Positions 45,053 through 56,450 of a stretch of DNA of 64,000 nucleotides are shown piece after piece. Location: assembly GCA_002261195.1 (NCBI GenBank), contig MVBO01000023.1:64432-128431 (forward strand), read 5' to 3'. Source of the stretch: Bifiguratus adelaidae (lineage: Eukaryota; Mucoromycota; Endogonomycetes; Endogonales). The position numbers and the translations under genes are program-made. Each line of letters opens with the position of its first letter. The stretch's first letter is position 1. Under the pieces are notes generated by a model. That model ran no database searches, was not told where the DNA came from, and saw nothing but the letters and a program-made list of their open reading frames with translations.

Positions 45053-45804
45053 GTGGTTGACCTGGCGTTCTTGAGATTCTTGCGAAGTCAACTATCTGTA
45101 AATATTGTTCAGTTGTGTATTTATTGTATGAGTTACCTGTGACGTGCACAAGGCCTTGTGCCTGGCTAGTATCTTTAAGCAATAGGCTGATCATTGGTTC
45201 GTCGGAATCGTGGACAAAGGATCCCAAATAAGGGCAACTGCATACCCCTAACCCACACATTCCTAGTGTCTACTTGGAGCTTGCCTTCACATTTCCTGCG
45301 CTGCCTTGCTGCACGCCAGGCAACATGGCTGCAGGTAGCTAAGCCAATTATGGTGGAATATGGACAAATACACGTGTACACATCTTTGCGGATAACGTCA
45401 AATTCGCATCGCCTCTATCTCGCCATCTGGTCTGGCACCCAGACCACCGTCCAAAATGGTCACGTATCGTTTGGAGACAAAGAGCGGCTCACGATGTCAA
45501 TTTTGAAAATGCACATATCTTGGTTGAAATTAGATTTGGTAACGAGATGCATTGCTTATTGTACCGAATATTGAGAGTATTGACAAAACGTCCATGAACA
45601 CCAGTCCCTTGAGCAAACAATTGGCAAATCCTTTTACTCTTGTTGGATCATTAAGTAGTGCGCACTTTGAAGAGTTTGACCATCTGTGCCTATTCGCCTC
45701 TATGCTATTTTACATCACCGACCTCATTCATATTGTCTCAACATTCCTTCGAGCGGACATTGTGCTAATTTTGCCACTCATTCATTGAAAGCGTCAAGCT
45801 ATAA
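45053..45804. other. Intergenic stretch, no supported gene
   Basis: About 750 bp holding a 126-codon plus-strand frame (45194-45574) and a 78-codon frame (45552-45788). Neither shows a domain, and their products are rich in His, Ile, Ser and Leu in a random pattern. They probably reflect chance. The end of the region contains the promoter of the 45805 gene. Confidence 0.4.
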
Positions 45805-47246
45805 ATGGCTCCTACGAGTATGGATGATGACAAGTTTATCAAAGGGGCTTCCATTCCTTCATATGACCAACATAGACAAGTACGAAGAGACAAAAATGAC
45901 GCAGACGGATCGACGGCATTGACTTCGGACGATTCCGTGTCTACAACGTTGAATTCGTCTGCGACCGACGCAAATTCATCGAATCTGACGACACCCTCAC
46001 CAACTGCATCTTTGACAGGCCTGACGAGCAATACGACTAGCAGCCAAAGTGCCTTCGACAACAGTACAAACACTGCCCAATTTTTGGCTACATATCTAGT
46101 AACGCCGTCAGCCAACATGCCGCCTGCGAGCTCTTCAAACTACACTATTTTCAGTCAATTGTCGAGCTCGAATCCTGTGGCATCCTCCTCCTTCTCCTCC
46201 TCTTCGTCGCCCTTCATAGATTCCACATCGACCGCATCCGCCTACGCCAGCTCACAGGGATCAGATGGTTCGCTCACTTCAAATCATGCTTGGTGGATCG
46301 TTGTGCCAGTCATCCTGTCCATTCTGCTGACCTTTTTCATCACATGGGCATGCATGAGGCGGATACGACGACGCAAGCACGACAATCAGGTATACAAAGA
46401 CGACTTTTGGAGACCATCCTTTACAAATTTTGCAGAAGGAACTCCAAGCTTCTTTTCAAGGTTTTCCGTCTATTCGCGAAGAAAGTTGCATTATTCCGAC
46501 ACGTGGTCATCGCATGATCAACCGTCAACAGAAGACTTTCAACCAGGCTTCGATTCAACGACAAGACCTCATACGCAAGCTTCATCCATGTCACTCTCTG
46601 CTCTCTCGATACACAACACGCCGCTTCCTCCAGCGTACCGCTCGCTCCAATCCAATCCATCCATTCACTCCCTTGCCAACTCCACGTTCAGCGAGACCCC
46701 TACGTCCTTCATTCCCGCCAAAGGATCTCCACTTACTTTGGTACCTCGTGAAGAAATTATGCGTGACCCAGCACGGTGGAGTGGCGTCGACCCGTTAGGT
46801 GATTCCAAACCGAGATCAATGCGCCTGTCAAGTCTATCCAATAGTCCAATCCAAGATAAGGTGCAGGTCGATATTCCCTTCATGCCCTCGACTCCACCCG
46901 CTTTGGTAAGTGTTATTATTTGTTTAGGATATACCATGGCACGATGTTAAGGCTTCTGTAGTCCCGCGAGAAACGGTCTCCAAGGACGCCGGTACAAGGA
47001 TCGCCAACCACGCCCCTTCAAAAATGTTCTACACCCGTAATGCCCAAATTACAGACGGCACCCTTTAAGCTCGAGGACCAGGAGGTACTTATCGAGGAGC
47101 CACTGTCTTTATCGGCACGTCGGACGGAACGGTATCCCCTGGTGCATCGGGGTCTAGCTTCCTTGTTGCGATCGCAACATCCTAATAATACCCCACCGTT
47201 AAAAGCAGCCGCACCTCCAACTATTAACGAGCAAAGACATCTATAG
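45805..47246 (+). CDS. Ser/Thr-rich single-pass membrane protein (Mid2-like layout)
   Basis: Exon 1 runs from 45805 to about 46905 and exon 2 ends at TAG 47246. The join is after PPAL, phase 0. The first 155 residues are dominated by Ser, Thr, Asn and Ala, ready for O-mannosylation. One transmembrane helix follows (WWIVVPVILSILLTFFITWA), then a basic stop-transfer block (CMRRIRRRKHDNQ) and a long cytoplasmic Ser/Pro-rich tail. This layout matches fungal wall-stress sensors such as Mid2 and Mtl1. No signal peptide is found at the chosen start, so it would insert with an N-outside orientation, or a small upstream exon is missing. Sequence similarity to Mid2 itself is not claimed. Confidence 0.72.
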
Positions 47247-47326
47247 TATAATGAAAGTGAAAAGATATGCCAATGAGTTCTTCTTCACCCTAGTCTTACA
47301 GACAGCATTTGCATTGAATATACAGC

Positions 47327-49211
47327 CTAGTATGACGTGTAGTTGTATTGTCGGTCGCCTTGAGGCACATGCGCAGGTTGTGGCGTGTATCCTCGATGGG
47401 TATGCATTGAATTGGACTGAGAAGGATAGGATTGGCCATACTGATGTTCATAGTAGGGCGACTGAGGCTCAGCATACGCCTGTTGTGAGTAATAGGAGGT
47501 GGCGAGCGGAGTTGTGGATGAAGTGTATTCATATTGGTTGGACGAAGGCGTGATTCCTGGCGAACCGTAGTTTTGATAAGGTGTGCGAGCTGCAAAATGT
47601 TCGGAGTCGTTTGCGAAGAGAATGTCACCGTGGTCGTTCTCAGTCGGCGACGCATCTCGATACGGGCCACTGCCGCCGTTGACATTGTCAACCGAGTATG
47701 CATCGTTCTTCAGAGCATACGTCGTGTCGTCGGTAAGAGGGGCACTTTGCATAGCATCTTCCCTGCGCTTCTGCAGCTGGCGCCGCTTTTTGACAAGTTT
47801 GACACTATCAATGCTGCAGAAGAATAGCTTGTAGAAGAATTCTGGAAGGAATGACAGATATCCATCCATAAAAGCTTCCCATACAGTTGTCCGAGTGGGC
47901 ACTTCTTGGGGATATGGCCCGGCTGCTTGGACGTAGTCTTCGTGTCCTAATCCATAATACTATGGCCAACTTCAATAACACCTTCCCTCGTGGTTGCCCA
48001 ACATACCTTGTGCATAAACACGCTATCGACTGCCATGACCGCGCATATGACCAGCACATACAAGCCGTTTTCAACAGCGGCTGCGGTCCAGACAACTCCC
48101 GTGTCACCGACAGCACCTTTGATCACATTGAAGGTCTTGAGCAATCCCAATGTGACATCGCCTAGGTAAAAGATGGCCATAATCGGACCCTTGACACACC
48201 AAAAGAGGCCGTGAGCAGGTACTTGTGCCCTTTTCCACTCGTTGCGAAAGACAGCCAAGTATGTAAAGAGCGCAGCAAGGATGATTGACAGGGAAACAAA
48301 GTTAATAATGGTCATGTAGACATGAGCGCCCTTGAAAGAGTAACTTTCTTTGCAGTAGACGCCTTTCTGCTCGGTGATAATGGACACGACGGCTTGTATG
48401 ATATTCCTAGTCGATTGTTGAATAACAAAACTCGGCTACTCAGCTAGTGTTTGCAAAAACTTACCACACCGGATATTGGAATACCATAACGTCTGTCAAC
48501 ACGCGGTAATGCAGACCCCATTTGGACGCGCTAAGAAATACGTGAGGAATTTATGCAGAGACTTGTGCGAAAGCTTCCACAACTTACATCTTGACGCGTT
48601 TGATCCCGAACACTTTAGTGTCCACCATTTCCTTCTTCCCGTTGGCTTCGTTTCGGTAAGGCTGCAGATAGGCTTGCAAACAGGTGTAAAGATTGTAGAC
48701 GGCAAATGATTCAAAAAACACCGCAAAGAACATGATGACAGTGCTAGAAACAATAAGAAACCGGCCAAAGGCATGGCTATGAATGCCTACCTGTATCCAT
48801 ATTTCAAGAAAGCGACCCAAGCCAGCGCCGAGAAAACGGGAGGATAGGCTAATACCCGTAACTTGTGTCGTTGTATCAGCGGATTTGTATAGTGTCGCAA
48901 ATGCTTGATGATAGCGTGACCCAAGACGATCCAAATGAAGATGACCATCACTGCCGATGCGAGCCATCCCCAGATATGCCAGTTGCGACTAGTGCTCGGT
49001 CAATACATGGCAGCACGGACAGGTTCGTGACCACTTACTCTGGATATTTGATAAGATACTGTAGGTTAAAACCGGGATCCCTAAAGGCGCGCCGTCAGCC
49101 AAACATGTCCTTGATCAAAGATATGTCTCCTTACCATCCCAGGTTCTGAGGAGGTCCAACTCTCGGACAGGATGTGTCATCTATCAGAGTCTGGTTGGTA
49201 GGCGTAGACAT
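47327..49211 (-). CDS. TMEM184/Ost-alpha family seven-helix membrane protein
   Basis: A multi-exon gene starting at ATG 49211 (MSTPTNQTLIDDTSCPRVG). Exon 1 is joined in phase to DPGFNLQYLIKYPE. Hydrophobic helices include STVIMFFAVFFESFAVYNLY, TIINFVSLSIILAALFTYLA and VKGPIMAIFYLGDVTLGLL. The pattern (ESFAVYNLYTCLQAYL; YLAVFRNEWK; FWCVKGPIMAIFYLGD) fits the organic-solute-transporter-alpha/TMEM184 family. The C-terminus is Gln/Tyr/Pro/Ser-rich and hydrophilic, ending in QYNYTSY. In fungi the cellular role is poorly known; endomembrane or plasma-membrane transport is inferred. It converges with the preceding Ser/Thr-rich protein, 80 bp apart. Confidence 0.8.
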
Positions 49212-49650
49212 GCCTCAGAGATGCACTTTAGGAAAAAGGGCGAGGGAACAAAAGAATATGAATATAGGGGTTTTGTGCTGGGGGTAGACTACACCCACGA
49301 AAAGAAGAGTAGAAGCGCAACCACTTCTACGTCTGAAGCTAGAGTAAGAAGCGGCTAAGCGTGGCACTGCCAATAAGCTTTTTCCAAATAGGGAAAAGAG
49401 TGTGTAAGATCACAAGCATTGTTTCAACCATTAGGCCACCGTTGGTGCGACAAGCTCAGCCACTTGGGGTCTTGGTGTGTGCCCCCTTTCTCGGCGAGCC
49501 GCTCTATATCATACTCTGTCGATGGCGTCATCAAGTGATCCACTCTACCGCAGCACCAAAAATAGCCTGTTTCACATTTGACATGAGACCAACAATGGAG
49601 AAATGTGAAAATTGAGTTTGAGGAATGATTAGAATATGAACATTTATGGG
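49212..49650. other. Intergenic stretch between two minus-strand genes
   Basis: About 440 bp containing the promoter of the TMEM184-like gene and the 3' end of the GT2 gene. No coding-like frame is seen. Confidence 0.45.
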
Positions 49651-51354
49651 CTATACACGTCTGTCCATGGGTAATGGGAGTCCATCTGCACCTAGCTCTC
49701 CGCCATGAGGACTCATGTGGTCGCTCAAATCTATATCGTGGTCATGGCCAGGGAGGCGGGGATTGTACACTTCACGTGTGGGCGAGTAGACATTATGAGG
49801 GGTATCATTGAGTGGTAGGCTATATTCTCTTGTGGGAGACAGTGGGTTGGTGGGGTATTGGCCGAGGGTGGGCAACGAGATGGGACGAGCCAAATGTGGT
49901 TGGTGATCGTATTGATTGTTGAGGTGCATGTCGGGTGATGATAGGCGTGGTTTAGCTTCGAATTCGTCCATTTCGATCTTGACGTCCGTGTAGCCGTTTC
50001 GGGCATACTTTCTGTTCTCAGCCTCGTCTTCTTCTGTATAGCCGGCCTTGGCGATGTCTGCAGCAAGCTCGACACCAACACCAGTTCTTGTACCCTAAAC
50101 AAGAAATGAGCTGCCGGAAAGAAAAGAGGATCCCTGTCAACTTACCCATGCAGTTTCATGCAGCGTGAACAACGCGTAAAGTTTCATGATTGCAAAGTAG
50201 TAGTTGAAAATAAGCCAAGCCGGAACCCAGATAACGTCTTGTGGGCGTCTCCAAAAGTGAGGCAAAAGCTTCAGAGCACGCGTGAGCAAAAGCCAGCAAA
50301 TGTAAGATGTCACAATGTTCCAAGCAGGTAATTGCCCAGGCTGGGTCAGGATGACGCACACGAGAGCAGGTCCAGCTAGCAGCGTCAGAGGGTTGAAGAA
50401 CTTGTCCAACATGGTGAAGGCCACATAAGGATGACGGAACCAGATGTAACGCTCCGTGAAAAGGGAACGGAAATCCGATCTCCAGGTGTTACGAGTCCAC
50501 CGCAACACCTGCTTGAGGAAACGCCAGTTGTTCTTGAAGGTCGAGAATAGCTCAGCTTCAGGGGCAACCTGAATATACGTATTCCATCCATGCGATACCA
50601 TCCAGCGAGTCAAAAACTTGTCGTCCCCAGAGTTTAGAGGATACTTGTTGAGCCACAGATCGTTGGTGAAGCCATATTGGAACGCAGGGTCTTTGAGAAT
50701 GAGCGTGCGATAGGCGGCAGTACGGCCTGAGATACAGCATACCCCTCCATCAATGTGTGTAGACGCAGCCACCTCAATATTTCGAATGGTGAGACGAAAG
50801 CCGGCAAGCACTTCCCATAGGGTCTGGTGTCCATTGGGATCTACGGCGTGCACGGTTTGGCAAGTACCCACTCCACCCATCTTCAAATCTTCAAAGCAGG
50901 CCAAGATGTAGGAGAGTGTCGTTGGCTTCCAGATCGCATCATCGTCAGCAAACACAATGATCTCTGTAGTTGTATTGTTGATACCCTCCACCATTTGGAG
51001 ACGCTTATTCGCCTTTGGTACAGTGAGGACTCTGATCTTTTCAGGATTTACTTCTTGCGCTAGCGCTTCCAGGGGTCCCAGCATTTTGGATTCGGTAATG
51101 ATGATGATCTCTTTGGGGTCGTTCGCCAGCCAGCTTCGCGCAGCAATCTTGAATTCTTCACCAGCATCAATGGTTGGAACAATGATCGTCACGTCGTTAC
51201 TGGCAATGTATGTCGGATTCTCCTTGGGTAGTACTGGTCTGTAGACAGCCCACGCTATCAGCTTGATCGCATACCACAAATAACGATAGAATCCAATAAT
51301 GCCAAAGGGCAAGAAGAAGGGAAGGATTCCAGCATCGTTGGTAAGATACAACAT
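49651..51354 (-). CDS. Membrane glycosyltransferase family 2 (CPS1/hyaluronan-synthase-type polysaccharide synthase)
   Basis: Exon 1 runs 51354-50144, joined after TAW in phase 0 to a second exon ending at 49651, for about 550 residues. The GT2 core has VTIIVPTIDAGEEFKIA, the metal-binding aspartates in IVFADDDAIWKP, GVGTCQTVHAVDPNG, the SGDDKFLTRW motif and the QVLRWTRNTWR (QxxRW) motif. That is the signature of processive beta-glycan synthases. The N-terminus has one hydrophobic helix (ILPFFLPFGIIGFYRYLWY). The C-terminal domain has several (LLAGPALVCVIL; NIVTSYICWLLL), followed by a disordered cytoplasmic tail. The fungal relatives are CPS1 of Cryptococcus and the GT2 of plant-pathogenic ascomycetes needed for hyphal growth. 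The polysaccharide made is unknown. Confidence 0.88.
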
Positions 51355-51891
51355 GTTGCCAGAGAATGTTTGTTAAGTTGTACGTCCCTAGTTGTTGTAA
51401 TGTTTCAGGATAACAATCGGCTTTTAAGTCCAAAACCTGTAGGCACGCGTCAGCTGCTTGAACAGTGCTACACCTCAGACGGCTCAACATGTCTGAAGAG
51501 CCTCTGACGTGAACACCTACCTACCTCACTCAGACACCGATAGGTTATCGCCCAACAAAACAGCAAACAGTAGGAAACACAGCCAACATTTTTATAACAC
51601 GGAGTTGATCACCTTGTACTACTATAAGCCATACATGGAATCTATTCTTGGGACAGTAGGGGCTTGTTGCGATTGGGCGATCCCCCTTGGCTGCGTGTGG
51701 CTTTGATACCTATCAGCCTGTATATGTTCACAGTCATATAGGGGGCTTGTTTTGCCAGCCAGCTTGTGTTCATCTGGTTTGAAATTTCCTCTTCCATCAA
51801 TTCAGGCACCAGAGTTTTGCCTACGTCACTCTGTGACTGACAACAAAATGTGGAGCTGATCGAGCTTTTAGTGTATCCCTTTCTGTCATAT
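51355..51891. other. Divergent intergenic region
   Basis: About 540 bp between the divergent GT2 and glutaredoxin genes. It likely carries both promoters. A 118-codon minus-strand frame overlapping the glutaredoxin start is antisense to real coding sequence and is rejected. Confidence 0.45.
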
Positions 51892-52438
51892 ATGGGCAAC
51901 TTGTTTTCCTCCACTCCACTGACACCGGAAAGAATGGCCGAAGTGAAAAGCATCGTTGAGCAAGCTATTGATAATAATAAGATTGCTGTCTTCTCCAAGT
52001 CTTACTGCCCGTGAGTATCCGACACGCTCCGACCTTTTTTTCGGGATTATGTAACTTGCTCAACGGCGGCGTTTGTCGCTTCTAGGTATTGCAGAAGGGC
52101 CAAGGAGACCTTGACTCAACTTGGCGAGAAGTTCTTTGCCTTGGAGCTCGATGTTGATGGTAAGTGGTCGCTGGGCGTGGGTCAGAAACTCAAAGGTCGC
52201 ACACACTCGTGCGGTAACTTGCAGAGAACGGCAATGATATTCAAGCTTATCTTCTCCAAAAGACGGGTCAACGAACTGTTCCCAACATCTTCATCAATGT
52301 AAGTACTCGCACTGACCATCCGAGTAAACTTGTGCCAACTGCCAAATGTTACAGAAACAACATATTGGTGGATGTGATGACTTGTTGGCGGCCAAAGCCA
52401 ACGGAAGCCTTCAAAAGCTGTTGACTGCTGCGGCTTAA
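51892..52438 (+). CDS. Dithiol glutaredoxin (CPYC), possible N-myristoylation
   Basis: Four exons, beginning at 51892 and ending at TAA 52436-52438, with intron joins inside CP|YC, DVD|ENG and IN|KQH. The product is about 117 residues, the normal size. The active site is SKSYCPYCRRAK, an ordinary dithiol CPYC with no selenocysteine. The glutathione-binding TVP loop is QRTVPNIFI, and HIGGCDDLL carries the GG motif. Glutaredoxins reduce disulfides and glutathionylated proteins using glutathione. The chosen start gives MGNLFSS, with Gly2 and Ser6 fitting an N-myristoylation signal, so membrane association is possible. It converges with PSTK, 53 bp away. Confidence 0.93.
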
Positions 52439-52491
52439 AGTTATTGTGCGTTGACGGCAAGAATGAGGTTTATACACTACACGCAATAGAC

Positions 52492-53505
52492 TCATGGTGG
52501 TTGTTCACATGTACAAATGTCCCATTCTTGTCGAAACATCTCAGATATGGCTTGTATCGCTATTTCGGAATCGGCTTCCCGTCTCTTTCTCTTTACTTCT
52601 GCGAGGAATGTTCGTTTGAACTTTGCCAGTTCTTGACCAAGGCTTGATCTGCGGTCAGCAGCCGCAGATTGCATGATTTGAGAGACGGCTTTATTCACTT
52701 GCAGATTGGCCTGGGCGAGATAAGACTGCTCTGTTTGCGCACGAGCAGCGAGCTGCGTCGTAGAGTGTTAGCTCTGTAAGAAAGATCCATGCATTCACAG
52801 ACCTGTTCTTGTCGTCGCAACGCCTCTCCGCGCCTAAACTCAATCTCGACCGCAGAGGCTTTGGCCCATGACTCGAGTAATTGCTGCCATAATAATTCCG
52901 CACTGCACTCCATGCATCAGCTGACACAGTTATAAGCACTGGCGTTCATTGACCTACGAGACATGAACATTGCCATCTATCCTGAGGGAACAATGACCTT
53001 CCCACGTCCTCTTGCCTTCGTCATACTCTAGGGGAGGTTCAAATCTGGCGCACATTTGTTTCAGCACATTTTCGGACACACGAGTAGCATCAGGTCTTGC
53101 TGCGTTCCTCTGCAGTGCCGTAGTCAAGCCCACATCCACGTACACTTGTATATATGTGACGCCAGTTTCCTGACATACTTGGTATATCTGGTGTCGCATG
53201 CTGCGATAATACATGTTGTCGTCCACCAAAAGACATGCCCTCGCAGTCTTTGCTTCCTTGAGAGTTAAAGTTTGCTTGCGCAGGTCGTTCAAAAGGTCAC
53301 TCCTTGCCTTCTTGAAAGTCGGCATGTCCGATGCGCCCGATGCCTCAACTTGCCATTTCGGCAATAGTGCGTCATATTCGAACACTCGGACAGTCGTGCC
53401 ATCATCGCTAGCGTCCTTGAGTTGGTGAGCTAGTGTGGTCTTGCCTGCTCCAGGTAGTCCACATAACACCACACAACCATACATGCATCGGCCCGACTGT
53501 TTCAC
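52492..53505 (-). CDS. PSTK: O-phosphoseryl-tRNA(Sec) kinase (PSTK)
   Basis: Exons 53505-52958, 52902-52803 and 52752-52492 join in phase (introns of 55 and 50 nt), giving 302 residues. PSTK phosphorylates Ser-tRNA(Sec), the second step of eukaryotic selenocysteinyl-tRNA synthesis. The P-loop is VVLCGLPGAGKTTLAHQL. The family signature LLVDDNMYYRSMRHQIYQVC matches human PSTK almost residue by residue. It is followed by VDVGLTTALQRNAARP and EPPLEYDEGKRTWEGHCSL, again PSTK-specific rather than Kti12-like. The C-terminal helical domain continues through AELLWQQLLESWAKASAVE and NKAVSQIMQSAAADRRSSL. All key parts are present, so the enzyme looks functional. PSTK is otherwise known only from organisms that use selenocysteine. 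Confidence 0.9.
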
Positions 53506-53748
53506 CGATGACGTAACAGGCGATGATTATTGTGCGATCGCTTGGAGCAATCACACCATCGGACAGAACAATGGACAAGATGTCTCAATTTGGTGATTTT
53601 GAAACAATGAGGCCAATAACCTGCATGCAATGGCCAAGCGCCGTTGCATAAGAGCTTGCGCAAAGAACTCTGCCATTAGCTATTTGAGTAGATTCTTTCC
53701 TGCGTTATCTCTATTTGTTTCGCCGCAGTTTCAATGTAATTGCGCACC

Positions 53749-54738
53749 ATGAGTGGCACTTCTCATGTTGTTTTGCCGCCAATAACTTCGTCGTCCACCC
53801 ATACGACACCCCAGATCCATGCTTCAGACACCGTTTCGGAGGACCAACGTGGTGCACGCTTTGAGAAGCACACCTTGCCTCTCTTACTTCCCAAAATTGA
53901 CACGAGTATGCCTCACTCAGATAACAAGGGCAGCCGATATCCTCCCATATTGCCCATTTCCACACCCCCACTACCATCGCTGCAATCCAAACTACCATCC
54001 CCAGAAAACAAGTTATCTCCTATCCCAACCACAGATTCCCAAACAGCGGAACTCGTCGACTTTATCCAAGAGAAACGGAAGCGAAATGCAGGAGCGTCTG
54101 CAAGATTCCGAGATCGACGAAAGCAACGTGAAAAAGAAATGACAGAACGCTGTACTCGGCTGACTTCAGAAAATGCAGCCTTGACGAATGAAGTGAAACG
54201 GCTTCGAGCAGAATTGGCACAACAGGACGAGGTGCTACACAAGCATCGCGTCGATTTCCTCAAATTCCATCACCAGTATCATAATGATGGCTCAAGCAGC
54301 TCCGTGTTGGAAGATTTACTCAGTCTGTCCTTGCCACGAAAGCGTGCCAGACACGGTGAAGCTGTGCGACCCGATCCATTGCCAAGTCCCACGGCGTCAC
54401 CACCGGTAGGTTCAGAACCAACGTCGAATTTGAGCACCGCCCAACACATCAAGGAGTCACAAGTACGCGCTTCGGATGACACCCGCCCTTGGCATTCTGA
54501 TGACGACACCAGGCAAGATAGGGAGCACGAAAAATCCGTCACGGAGCGCTTACGCGATCTGGAAAATCGCATTGCGCAGCTTAGTGCGGACAGGACAACA
54601 GCAGGCGAAAAGATGCATATGCTTGAAATCGAGGTACGTGATGCATTCTTTGCGTCGGGATGCTTGGCTGACCAACCCCTTAAGAATCGTTATCTAAGGG
54701 CTCTCCTGGCGACCAGTCCGGCAGTTGAGGATGGGTAA
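53749..54738 (+). CDS. bZIP transcription factor
   Basis: A single exon of 329 residues; the upstream in-frame TTG was not used. The basic region reads KRKRNAGASARFRDRRKQRE, with the bZIP DNA-contact pattern NxGxSARxR. It is followed by a leucine zipper (LTSENAALTNEVKRLRAEL). The N-terminus is Ser/Thr/Pro-rich (PPITSSSTHTTPQIH). The C-terminal 80 residues contain a second short coiled coil (VTERLRDLENRIAQLS). The NAGASARFR form recalls the Gcn4/Cys3-like group (sulfur and amino-acid control), where the fourth position is Gly or Ala. That link is suggestive only. It is divergent from PSTK with about 240 bp between the starts. Confidence 0.88.
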   Translation: MSGTSHVVLPPITSSSTHTTPQIHASDTVSEDQRGARFEKHTLPLLLPKIDTSMPHSDNKGSRYPPILPISTPPLPSLQSKLPSPENKLSPIPTTDSQTAELVDFIQEKRKRNAGASARFRDRRKQREKEMTERCTRLTSENAALTNEVKRLRAELAQQDEVLHKHRVDFLKFHHQYHNDGSSSSVLEDLLSLSLPRKRARHGEAVRPDPLPSPTASPPVGSEPTSNLSTAQHIKESQVRASDDTRPWHSDDDTRQDREHEKSVTERLRDLENRIAQLSADRTTAGEKMHMLEIEVRDAFFASGCLADQPLKNRYLRALLATSPAVEDG

Positions 54739-55208
54739 AGACTATGGGGAATGTGTTGTGGTCACTCACACTGTACCATATATATGTAAGGAGATCATAG
54801 GCTTTTGATCCGGAGAGCCGCGATCATTGTGGAGTCATATCATCCTCCCACTTGCCTTAAAAACCTTTTAGCAATCACATGGGGTTCAATGTAATTTAGA
54901 CACGGGATTTCCTTCATTCATCGGACATCAGTACTTGATGCTACACTGAAGTCTCCACGGATAAACAGCAAAACCTGAATTGTCCTGTTAACACCGCGCT
55001 GAACACGACGATACTACGTCATGACAAAATACTTCCAAATTAGGAAATGGTTGAGGTGGTGTAAAGCCATGGTGAATAACCAATTCTATTAGGTTTCTCT
55101 CTTTCCTGCTTCGCTGCCCCGTCTGGTGAGGTTTACTCGCTCAAATTCCATACCCTAAGGCACCGCGCCATATTTATCTCTGCCCTCGGAGATTGATATT
55201 TCATCAGG
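54739..55208. other. Intergenic stretch, no gene seen
   Basis: About 470 bp between the bZIP and Frag1 genes, both on the plus strand. No coding-like frame is present. It holds the bZIP 3' end and the Frag1-gene promoter. Confidence 0.45.
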
Positions 55209-56450
55209 ATGATACAACTCGCGGGATGGGCATTGTTGCCGTTTATTGCGACTGTCGCGTGGTTTGGCGGTATTACCGCCATGTTAATCTGGTGGGGAGT
55301 GACTGGTACGCCTCAGTATCAACCAAAAGAAGCCACGATTGTGTATATATCTGACGTTGGAGCAGCGCATAAAGGTATGTCGTGTATGACATGGACTGGT
55401 CGTTTCGTCCTTTGACCATGTTGTAGTCCTCTTTGTCCCTGTGGCTTGCGTCACTGGTGCATTCTTTATCCTTACATTGCTCGCTGAAAGATATCTACGG
55501 CATATCCGGCGGCTTCCGGGCAATATGCGACCTCGGCAAAGACATTCAGCCATCGTGGCTACCGTGTTCGGCATCATTGCTGGTATTGCATTGATACTGC
55601 TTAGCATCTTTGATGCTTTCAACTATTCTACTGTGCATTGGTATGTATCGGCATGTCATATGCTTGTATCGGCATACTAACAAATGAATCAGGATTATGA
55701 CACTTTTGTTTGTCGTTTGCCTTACTATTTCCGCCATCTCTCAGGCGGTTGAAGTTTACACCCTATCTGAAGATTATCCCAGAGTCAAACACTTGAAGCG
55801 AAATTCGATGCTCAAAATTACTTTTGTCTGCATTGCATTACCACTAGCAATCGCTTTCCTTGGACTTTTCCTTGCCGGTGGCATCCTAGGCCGGGTAAGT
55901 CTCTTCGTTGCAATGTAAACACCCATATGTCTGACCAATGCTTCAGGGAGGAATAGAGAGCAAGAGCAACCCTACTTACAATCGCCTAGAATCAGCCGCG
56001 GCCGTTTGCGAATGGGTGATTGCATACTTGTTTGCCTTTCCCTATCTCTTTTCAATGATATCAGATTTGCAACCAGCCGTCAAGACATCCGTCTTTTGGA
56101 TTCGAAGGAAGATCAACGCCGAAAGAGCTAAGGGAAACCTACCCATAAGCGATGCAAGCCAAATGGAAAACGGTTACGGCAATACCGGACTTGGCGCAAA
56201 CGGACCCAATGCTTATGGCATGTCTCAAATCCTACCACGGCATGAAGTAGAGCACGGAATGAACAATGAATATGCCGAAACCTCTCATGCGCCGACAAAT
56301 TACCCACAAGCCAACAATAATGTTAACGGACAACACCCGTCATCGCAACCTTTACGCCATGTCGATACGTTGACTCGCGACGAGATGCTTCCAGAGAACG
56401 TGAGATACATGGAGGGTCGCGGATTGGTATACGAAGTGCCAAACCAATAG
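55209..56450 (+). CDS. Frag1/DRAM/Sfk1-family membrane protein
   Basis: Four exons, with introns near 55375-55425, 55640-55692 and 55893-55946. About six hydrophobic helices occur: LPFIATVAWFGGITAMLIWW, VACVTGAFFILTLLAERYL, IVATVFGIIAGIALILLSIF, WIMTLLFVVCLTISAISQAV, ITFVCIALPLAIAFLGLFLA and VCEWVIAYLFAFPYLFSMIS. The extracellular loop GTPQYQPKEATIVYISDVGA and the spacing of the helices fit the Frag1/DRAM/Sfk1 family, which includes yeast Sfk1 (phosphoinositide and sterol organisation at the plasma membrane). The C-terminal 110 residues are Asn/Gly/Gln-rich and cytoplasmic. The gene looks intact. Confidence 0.87.

Noticed and set aside
45194-45574. 126-codon plus-strand frame as a gene
   Set aside because: It has no recognisable domain, the neighbouring frames are similar, and there is no sign of splicing to the next gene.
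51892-52438. Glutaredoxin as a selenoprotein
   Set aside because: The active site is CPYC coded by TGC, and no in-frame TGA occurs inside the spliced coding sequence.
52492-53505. Kti12 (elongator-associated) as the identity of the kinase
   Set aside because: The DDNMYYRSMRHQIYQV block and the LQRNAARP and WEGHCSL blocks follow PSTK and not Kti12, which shares only the general fold.
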